Assembly (NCBI GenBank): GCA_964385305.1
Contig: CAYLOP010000023.1
Location: forward strand, 1-28,695
Direction of reading: 5' to 3'
From: CAYLOP01 sp964385305
Lineage (GTDB): Bacteria > Chloroflexota > Anaerolineae > Anaerolineales > E44-bin32
Length of the DNA stretch: 28,695 nt
The number at the start of each line of letters is the position of its first letter. Position 1 is the first letter of the stretch. This document shows positions 24,306 through 28,695 of the stretch, piece after piece. The translations under genes were made by a program, and so were the position numbers. The notes under the pieces were generated by a model. The model ran no database searches. It saw only the letters and a list, made by a program, of their open reading frames with translations, and was not told the DNA's origin.

Positions 24306-25123
24306 GGTTGAATCTCCCAATCGATGCTGGCCGGCTCGTTATTGATATAGCAAAGCAAGCCATCGACGATACCCCGTGCTGCTTTTTCAGGACTCTTCGT
24401 CAAGAACTCTCGATCGAGGTATAAGAAACCCGTTTCAATGATCACAGCGGGGGTTTGGCTGTGAATCTCTTTGAAGGTATGGTAATCCGTCATGTCACGC
24501 GTAATGCTGGCGGGGTGGTAGATCAGCCCTGTCGCTCGACCATAACGGTCGACCATGCACGTCGTGAGGCGCTCAGCCTTATCCGCGACCACCGTATCCA
24601 TGGCAGCCGAGATTTTATAACCGGTGGCATATTCATTGATGGGCAAGCATGAATCCGCATGGATCGAAACCAATGCCACAGCCCGGTAACCGTATAATCT
24701 CTCGTCCCACTCCTCCAGCAGATCGACTTCGATGCCTGCCGCTTCCAGCCCACGTACAACCAACTCCCCGATCGTCTGGTTAACTTGCAGCTCTGTCAAG
24801 CCATCTGGGCAAGTCGCACCGGGGTCCATATAGCCCGATTCCGGGTGCAAACCGGAGTGTCCCACAACGACGCCGACCTTAATGATCTGTTCCTCGCCGC
24901 TGCCACCTGCATCCCCGGCCGCAGCCGTTGCAGGTGCCCGCTCAAGCGCCTCTGCAAGCTGACTGGCAAGCTCGCCAGGTGCCAGACTGGCGGGGGTCCA
25001 GGATGTAAATATCGTCGCCAACACCGCTGCAAAAACCAGCGTGACGCCAAGGTGACGCATCACCCTGCTCGCCGGCGGTTTGGCGCCCGGCTCGCGGGAT
25101 TCAACCCAGTTCTCTTGAGACAT
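24302..25123 (-). CDS. N-acetylmuramoyl-L-alanine amidase (Amidase_3)
   Basis: This 273-aa exported hydrolase cleaves the amide bond between N-acetylmuramic acid and the stem peptide. An N-terminal membrane segment (about residues 22-42) should anchor or export it, followed by a short Ala/Gly linker. The zinc site is complete: H in VVVGHSGLHPESG, E in DGLTELQVN, H in VSIHADSC, and the catalytic E in VIIETGFLYL. The domain has two extra Cys (CPDG and SCLP) that may pair outside the cell. It precedes and overlaps the L,D-transpeptidase gene, forming a cell-wall editing pair. The ribosome-binding site is weak. Confidence 0.93.
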   Translation of the reverse strand: MSQENWVESREPGAKPPASRVMRHLGVTLVFAAVLATIFTSWTPASLAPGELASQLAEALERAPATAAAGDAGGSGEEQIIKVGVVVGHSGLHPESGYMDPGATCPDGLTELQVNQTIGELVVRGLEAAGIEVDLLEEWDERLYGYRAVALVSIHADSCLPINEYATGYKISAAMDTVVADKAERLTTCMVDRYGRATGLIYHPASITRDMTDYHTFKEIHSQTPAVIIETGFLYLDREFLTKSPEKAARGIVDGLLCYINNEPASIDWEIQP

Positions 25124-25319
25124 CGTCTGTTACTATCCTACTCTGTGGAATTCATAATATCAAGATGACGTCCAAAATGCGGACAGGACCATGGTCATGG
25201 AGCCGTACAAGTTCTATGCCACCCTGGAGCAAGGCAAGCTTTTAACGTATCGACAAAGCCCATACGGTGCGCATGATCCTCCCCTCATGGGAGTAAGCGC
25301 CATGGGTTAAACTGCTCTT
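25124..25319. other. Intergenic region, no supported gene
   Basis: Divergent gap between the amidase and the MoaD-like remnant. A 39-codon frame on the plus strand (25191-25310) has an AGGA just before the ATG but no recognisable similarity; I do not call it a gene. Confidence 0.4.
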
Positions 25320-25615
25320 GGATAGACATGCCATGGTGCAGTAGCATCTGCGATAAGGATCCATAGACTCAGGCTTCGATTCCCCTTAAAAACGGCGCGG
25401 CGCTGGAGGAACCTACCTGCCGCTTTCTGCGGTTCAAGCCGCATCTTCTCGACGAAGTCGGCAAGCTGCGACCGTACGTGAACGTCGTCGTCAATGACGA
25501 CAATTTGCGCGATCTCCAAAGCAAGGCCTCCCCGCTGGTGGACGGAGACCGCCTGATGATTCTCCTGAGCATCGCCGGTGATTCCACCTGGCACGCCAGG
25601 ATTGAGTACAATTAG
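25320..25615 (+). pseudogene. Decayed MoaD/ThiS-like sulfur-carrier gene
   Basis: The frame 25367-25615 has no usable start codon at its head but reads LLDEVGKLRPYVNVVVND, DLQSKASPLVDGDRLMIL and LSIAG, which is the C-terminal two thirds of a beta-grasp MoaD/ThiS-type protein. Upstream, another frame (about 25335-25370) reads IRIHRLR-like residues that could be the remains of the usual IRIPTPLR N-terminal strand, implying a frameshift near 25370. The C-terminus reads SIAGD followed by about a dozen extra residues instead of the di-glycine end needed for adenylation and sulfur loading. It ends 30 nt before an intact MoeZ-type gene, its expected partner. I read it as a pseudogene or an altered carrier; sequencing errors are an alternative. 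Confidence 0.6.
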
Positions 25616-25644
25616 CACGTACGCCGCGCTGCGTAGGGATAACT

Positions 25645-26823
25645 ATGTCTAATCGAAAACCTTCTGCAAACGACGCCGATCTCTCCCATGGTGAGATCCT
25701 GCGCTACTCCCGCCACCTGCTCATGCCTGAGGTCGGCTTGGAGGGCCAGAAGAAGCTTAAAACCTCCTCCGTGCTCATCATCGGGACGGGAGGCTTAGGA
25801 TCGCCAGCATCGATGTACCTGGCAGCCGCGGGTATCGGTCGGATCGGATTGGTCGACTACGATACCGTGGACTTAACCAACTTGCAGCGCCAAATCGTAC
25901 ACGGCAGCGCTGGTATTGGCGAACGCAAAGTCAACTCAGCCCGCAATCGCCTCCTGGACATCAACCCTGGCATAACCATCGACGTCTACGACGAACCCTT
26001 CACTTCGCAGAACGCCTTTCGCATAACGGAACCCTATGATCTCATCATCGATGGCTCGGACAACTTCCCCACCCGCTACCTGATCAACGATGTTTGCGTG
26101 CTGACCGGCAAGCCCAACGTCTATGGTTCGATCTTTCGGTTTGAAGGCCAGGTCAGCGTATTCTGGGCGGAAAAAGGTCCCTGCTACCGGTGCATCTTCC
26201 CTGAGCCGCCGCCCCCCGGTCTCGTACCTTCCTGCGCGGAAGGGGGTGTATTCGGCGTCCTGCCGGGCACAATCGGCACGTTGGAAGCGACCGAGGCGTT
26301 AAAAGTGCTGCTTGGAATCGGCCAACCGCTCATCGGCACGCTGCTGCTCTATGATGCGCTCGCCATGAGCTTCGAGCCAGTGCGACTCAAGAAGAACCCG
26401 CGCTGTAAGATATGCTCTGAATCGCCCGAGATCACGGAACTGATCGATTACGAAGCCTTTTGCGGCGTTCCAGGACATGACCGCGGCGAAGAACCGTTGG
26501 ACACGGAATGGGAGATTGAGGCCAAAGACCTGGCTGCCCGTCTCCAACGTGGAGACACCATCCGCCTCATCGATGTCCGTGAACCGCATGAGCTGGAAAT
26601 CTCACAGCTTGAGGGCGCTGAATTAATTCCCTTGGGCTCGCTTGCCGCGCATATGCATGAGCTCGACAGCGCGCAGGAGATCGTGCTCATCTGCAAGGCC
26701 GGGACGCGCTCTGAACGCGCCCTTCATATGCTGGCGGGCGCTGGCTTCCGTAAGATTAAGAACCTCCACGGCGGGATCAACAGCTGGGCGCGCGAGATCG
26801 ATCCCTCTCTGCCGATCTACTGA
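25645..26823 (+). CDS. moeZ: MoeB/MoeZ-type sulfur-carrier adenylyltransferase with rhodanese domain
   Basis: The 392-aa enzyme activates the C-terminus of a sulfur-carrier protein (MoaD, ThiS or CysO type) with ATP and then loads sulfur. The ThiF/MoeB part has the nucleotide loop IIGTGGLGSPASMYLA (about 45-60), D138 of the IIDGSDNFPTR motif, catalytic C197 in LVPSCAEGGVFG, and structural zinc cysteines C180, C183, C254 and C257. A C-terminal rhodanese domain (about 292-392) carries persulfide Cys C350 in LICKAGTRSE. It is used for molybdopterin, thiamine or cysteine biosynthesis depending on the carrier. TAGGGA precedes the ATG. The likely carrier gene just upstream is decayed, so the true partner may be encoded elsewhere. 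Confidence 0.95.
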   Translation: MSNRKPSANDADLSHGEILRYSRHLLMPEVGLEGQKKLKTSSVLIIGTGGLGSPASMYLAAAGIGRIGLVDYDTVDLTNLQRQIVHGSAGIGERKVNSARNRLLDINPGITIDVYDEPFTSQNAFRITEPYDLIIDGSDNFPTRYLINDVCVLTGKPNVYGSIFRFEGQVSVFWAEKGPCYRCIFPEPPPPGLVPSCAEGGVFGVLPGTIGTLEATEALKVLLGIGQPLIGTLLLYDALAMSFEPVRLKKNPRCKICSESPEITELIDYEAFCGVPGHDRGEEPLDTEWEIEAKDLAARLQRGDTIRLIDVREPHELEISQLEGAELIPLGSLAAHMHELDSAQEIVLICKAGTRSERALHMLAGAGFRKIKNLHGGINSWAREIDPSLPIY

Positions 26824-26991
26824 ACGAGGGCACTCGGTAACCATTCAGCATAAGCCGAGTATGCTATGCTGTCTCAGGCAGGATGTGCTCCACGCTCGCC
26901 CGCTCCCCGGCACCGCAATGCCAGCTGTAGCGACTCCCCGCCGTTCGCCCCGTACGGTCTTAGCGGGGTTGGGGTGTCCAAGACGCGAATA

Positions 26992-27026
26992 AAACCTCCC
27001 GCAGGTTTGAACCTTGCCGGAGGTTT
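26992..27026 (+). promoter_or_regulatory. Stable hairpin covering a Shine-Dalgarno sequence
   Basis: AAACCTCC (26992-26999) pairs perfectly with GGAGGTTT (27019-27026); an inner stem (27001-27006 with 27011-27017, one bulge, TTGA loop) continues it. GGAGG is the ribosome-binding site of the ATG at 27031. On the minus strand TTTTATT follows the stem, so it could instead be a terminator. Confidence 0.5.
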
Positions 27027-27030
27027 CCCT

Positions 27031-27138
27031 ATGCGTAAATCGATGGGGAAAGGCTACAAGGGCGCATCCCGCGTGCACGGCATGCTGTGCCCCAACGATC
27101 TTCTCGGAGAGAACAAAGCCAACGTCACCGAAAAGTAG
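27031..27138 (+). CDS. Possible small protein, 35 aa
   Basis: A short frame starting with ATG seven bases after a perfect GGAGG. The product (MRKSMGKGYKGASRVHGMLC then PNDLLGENKANVTEK) is basic and hydrophilic, without a membrane segment or known motif. Its ribosome-binding site is buried in a hairpin. It may be real or accidental; there is no similarity evidence. Confidence 0.3.
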   Translation: MRKSMGKGYKGASRVHGMLCPNDLLGENKANVTEK

Positions 27139-27208
27139 TCGTCGGGGCGCAACGGGTATACGCCCGCTTCTGGTTTCCACGACGGACCGATACCAGGTCC
27201 GCCTTCGG

Positions 27209-27285
27209 TCATTCCGCCCTCAAGGCTGCTACACGGTGACGTGAAGGGGCGACTGATTATCATTCCGCCCGTCTGGGTGCTGCAC
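27209..27285. repeat. Two related direct repeats, 51 nt apart
   Basis: Segments 27209-27234 and 27260-27285 share 11 identical bases (TCATTCCGCCC) and then GG, TGCT and CAC in register. They look like copies of an intergenic element. No coding role is visible. Confidence 0.45.
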
Positions 27286-27397
27286 TCTTCTCTTACAGAG
27301 CGCTTCGCGGCGGGCACCTTCGGCGCGAAGGAGCGAAGCGACGAGGAAACGCATTCTTCGCAAACAAAAGCCTCTTCATCGTCATGCGCTTTCGCAG

Positions 27398-27442
27398 CCC
27401 AACCATGAGATCCATCGCGTCCCTCAGGATGACATGGTTGGG
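27398..27442. repeat. 10-bp inverted repeat
   Basis: CCCAACCATG (27398-27407) and CATGGTTGGG (27433-27442) are perfectly complementary with a 25-nt loop. No U tract follows on either side, so a terminator role is unclear. The string CATGGTTGGGAT also occurs near 4409. Confidence 0.5.
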
Positions 27443-27669
27443 ATTAAGTTCTGTAGATGATGCCGCCGGTGGCGCAGGCAGCAGCGCCTGTTGCCGCCCG
27501 GCTGAAACGGGTATATCCTACTCCGGGCTCTTTGGAGAGCGGGGTAGATTTCCGTGAGGGTGATTTGCATGCTGGATAATGGTACGTTGGTACGAAGCGC
27601 TGGTTTACCCGAGTACTCCCAACCCACGGCTGATCCATTGAGCTCCGCACACCGATGGAAGGTGAAACG

Positions 27670-28257
27670 ATGAAACCAAAGCTCCTCGCCACCCTGCTGC
27701 TGCTCACGCTGGCAGGCTGCGCACCGCCCACCGCAGTGGCAACGGAACCCACCATCGAGATGCTCACCCCACAGCCGCGCCCCGGCGACACTTTCCTGGA
27801 TGCCTGCACCCACACCCTCAGCTATCCCCCAGAACTCGTTCCCCAGGACGTGCTCGGCTTGTATTTTGAGGCCGAGGAAAATCCTGATGTACATGTGGTC
27901 GTCGAAGCTCGCCGGCGCACCACCGATGAGGAAGAACGCACGCTAGATGAGATCGTCGCAGCGCTCGCGCTTGACTACGGGGCGGAAAACATGGGAGAAG
28001 GTTTCAAGCAAATCACGGTGACCAACTATCTGAACGAGCCACTAGAGGGGCTGCAGGGAGAGTTCGACACACCCGAAGGCGAGCGTTTCCTCCTGCTCGT
28101 CGTAATCCAGCCTGATAGCCTGTTGATGGACGCCGTCTCCGATGATGTCGTCTACGAAGTCCTGGCCGTGGCGCCGGGGGACGAATGGGAACGATGGCGT
28201 GCGGTCTTCGTCCCACTCCTTGGAAGCTTTCATCCTTGCGTATGTGGTGGAGTATAA
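27670..28257 (+). CDS. Small lipoprotein of unknown function
   Basis: I do not recognise this 195-aa protein. It has a short signal peptide with lipobox LAGC (C17), then a Thr/Pro-rich segment and a compact alpha/beta domain (about 35-190) with FLDACTHTLSYPPEL, VHVVVEARRRTTDEEERTLDEIV and a VTNYLNEPLEGLQGEFDTPEGERFLLLVVIQPD strand pair. The layout resembles small surface lipoproteins that fold around a PsbP/LpqN-like core, but this is only a shape impression. The ATG at 27670 follows GAAGGTG; an in-frame ATG at 27655 would add five residues before the signal and is less likely. It is two bases from the next gene. Confidence 0.8.
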   Translation: MKPKLLATLLLLTLAGCAPPTAVATEPTIEMLTPQPRPGDTFLDACTHTLSYPPELVPQDVLGLYFEAEENPDVHVVVEARRRTTDEEERTLDEIVAALALDYGAENMGEGFKQITVTNYLNEPLEGLQGEFDTPEGERFLLLVVIQPDSLLMDAVSDDVVYEVLAVAPGDEWERWRAVFVPLLGSFHPCVCGGV

Positions 28258-28259
28258 CC

Positions 28260-28695
28260 ATGGGAATACCATACAATCAACGCTCCCTCAAGTATCTTTG
28301 TCTCGTCGCGATCGCGGTTCTCGCCCTCATCCCTGGCACGTCCGCCCACGCCGATATGGGACCGAAGCCGAGCATGGATTTCGATTTCGTCTTCGAGTCC
28401 GACCCCTCGCTGAGCATCACCGGCGGGGCGCTGCTGCAGTGCCTGGACGCGACCTGTTCGACCGCCGAGCCGCTCGAGGAGTTCGGTCCACAGGGCTTCT
28501 CCTGTGAAGCGGACCATTGCGAATCAATGTCCTACGGCTATCAAGAGTACTTCCGGCTGGAGATCACTTTCTCCGATGGCGTGACGCGCCGCAGCAACGT
28601 TTTTGGGAAGGAGCATTTCGACGCGCTGTATCGCGTAACCGTACGGGCAGACGACCTTGTTATCGAGGAGACCGGCGGGCGTGTCAATCCGATGG
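28260..28695 (+). CDS. Secreted protein of unknown function, 3' partial
   Basis: An open frame from ATG 28260 runs off the window end. It has a clear signal peptide (basic start, hydrophobic LCLVAIAVLALIPGTSA, cleavage near AHA) and an external part with DMGPKPSMDFDFVFE, six visible cysteines in pairs (ALLQCLDATCS and FSCEADHCES), and FSDGVTRRSNVF, typical of a beta-rich extracytoplasmic domain. It begins 2 nt after the lipoprotein gene's stop with GGTGGAG upstream, so the two are an operon. The missing 3' part may contain membrane helices. The function is unknown. Confidence 0.8.
   Translation, partial: MGIPYNQRSLKYLCLVAIAVLALIPGTSAHADMGPKPSMDFDFVFESDPSLSITGGALLQCLDATCSTAEPLEEFGPQGFSCEADHCESMSYGYQEYFRLEITFSDGVTRRSNVFGKEHFDALYRVTVRADDLVIEETGGRVNPM

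Larger units (their letters stand above)
26824..27669. other. Gene-poor region with hairpin, possible small ORF and degenerate repeats
   Basis: About 850 bases lack a recognisable gene of normal size. It contains the hairpin at 26992-27026, a 35-codon frame at 27031-27138, two related 26-base segments at 27209-27234 and 27260-27285, and a 10-bp inverted repeat at 27398-27407/27433-27442. Longer frames on both strands here have no domain or signal. The base composition is more uneven than in neighbouring genes. Confidence 0.55.

Noticed and set aside
25307..25618. Minus-strand frames of 80-103 codons upstream of moeZ
   Set aside because: The plus strand here reads a MoaD/ThiS-like carrier, which explains the region better.
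26829..26870. Terminator after moeZ
   Set aside because: Short complementary segments (ACTCGG/CCGAGT and AGCATA/TATGCT) exist but have large loops and no U tract.
26866..27317. Frames of 70-110 codons on both strands
   Set aside because: Low-complexity and repeat-derived translations without start signals or domains.

Overview
The window is a bacterial chromosomal segment, most likely from a Chloroflexota (Anaerolineae-like) metagenome assembly. This placement is an inference; there is no rRNA gene to confirm it. The clues are an oversized SecA (1361 aa) with a lysine/arginine tail and no C-terminal zinc motif, exported proteins with long Pro/Thr linkers, an XRE tandem-HTH plus TPR gene pair, small lipoproteins, and many soluble regulators coupled by ATGA or GTGA overlaps. 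A 10-N scaffold gap at 257-266 supports a draft assembly. No phage, transposase, CRISPR array or rRNA was seen.

Layout. 1-632: 5'-truncated SDR oxidoreductase crossing the N gap. 722-4387: signalling block with a single-domain response regulator on the minus strand, divergent from a soluble histidine kinase (zinc ribbon, MshEN-like repeat, kinase), a GAF histidine kinase and an OmpR-type regulator, the last three overlapping. 4673-7324: tandem-HTH regulator, TPR protein, double-GNAT protein and Nudix hydrolase. 7550-10097: SPFH/stomatin-like protein (minus), monoacylglycerol-lipase-like hydrolase, and anchored DsbA-like oxidoreductase. 10168-11450 (minus): PduO-type cobalamin adenosyltransferase coupled to a DUF554 membrane protein. 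11530-13839: ComEA-like DNA receptor, formamidopyrimidine-DNA glycosylase, and an acidic single-pass membrane protein coupled to it. 13799-19906 (minus): secA, adenosine deaminase and an MBL-fold hydrolase. 19995-20079: tRNA-Leu(UAA) with its own promoter and terminator. 20273-21208: CBM9-like lipoprotein. 21368-25123 (minus): WCGPC thioredoxin-TPR protein, unknown protein, [2Fe-2S] ferredoxin, L,D-transpeptidase and cell-wall amidase. 25320-26823: decayed MoaD/ThiS-like remnant followed by a MoeZ-type E1/rhodanese. 26824-27669: gene-poor stretch with a strong hairpin, a possible small ORF and degenerate repeats. 27670-end: lipoprotein and a secreted protein cut by the window end.

How the genes fit together. 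Most are housekeeping or envelope functions: export (SecA), disulfide and thiol chemistry (DsbA-like, thioredoxin-TPR), peptidoglycan remodelling (amidase plus L,D-transpeptidase), DNA uptake and repair (ComEA, Fpg) and sensing. The most unusual items are the MshEN-containing soluble histidine kinase next to a second kinase, the expanded SecA, the MoaD remnant beside an intact MoeZ, a hairpin that covers the ribosome-binding site of a 35-codon ORF, and two promoters lying so close to start codons that the mRNAs should be leaderless. No complete, unmistakably new defence or mobile system was found.
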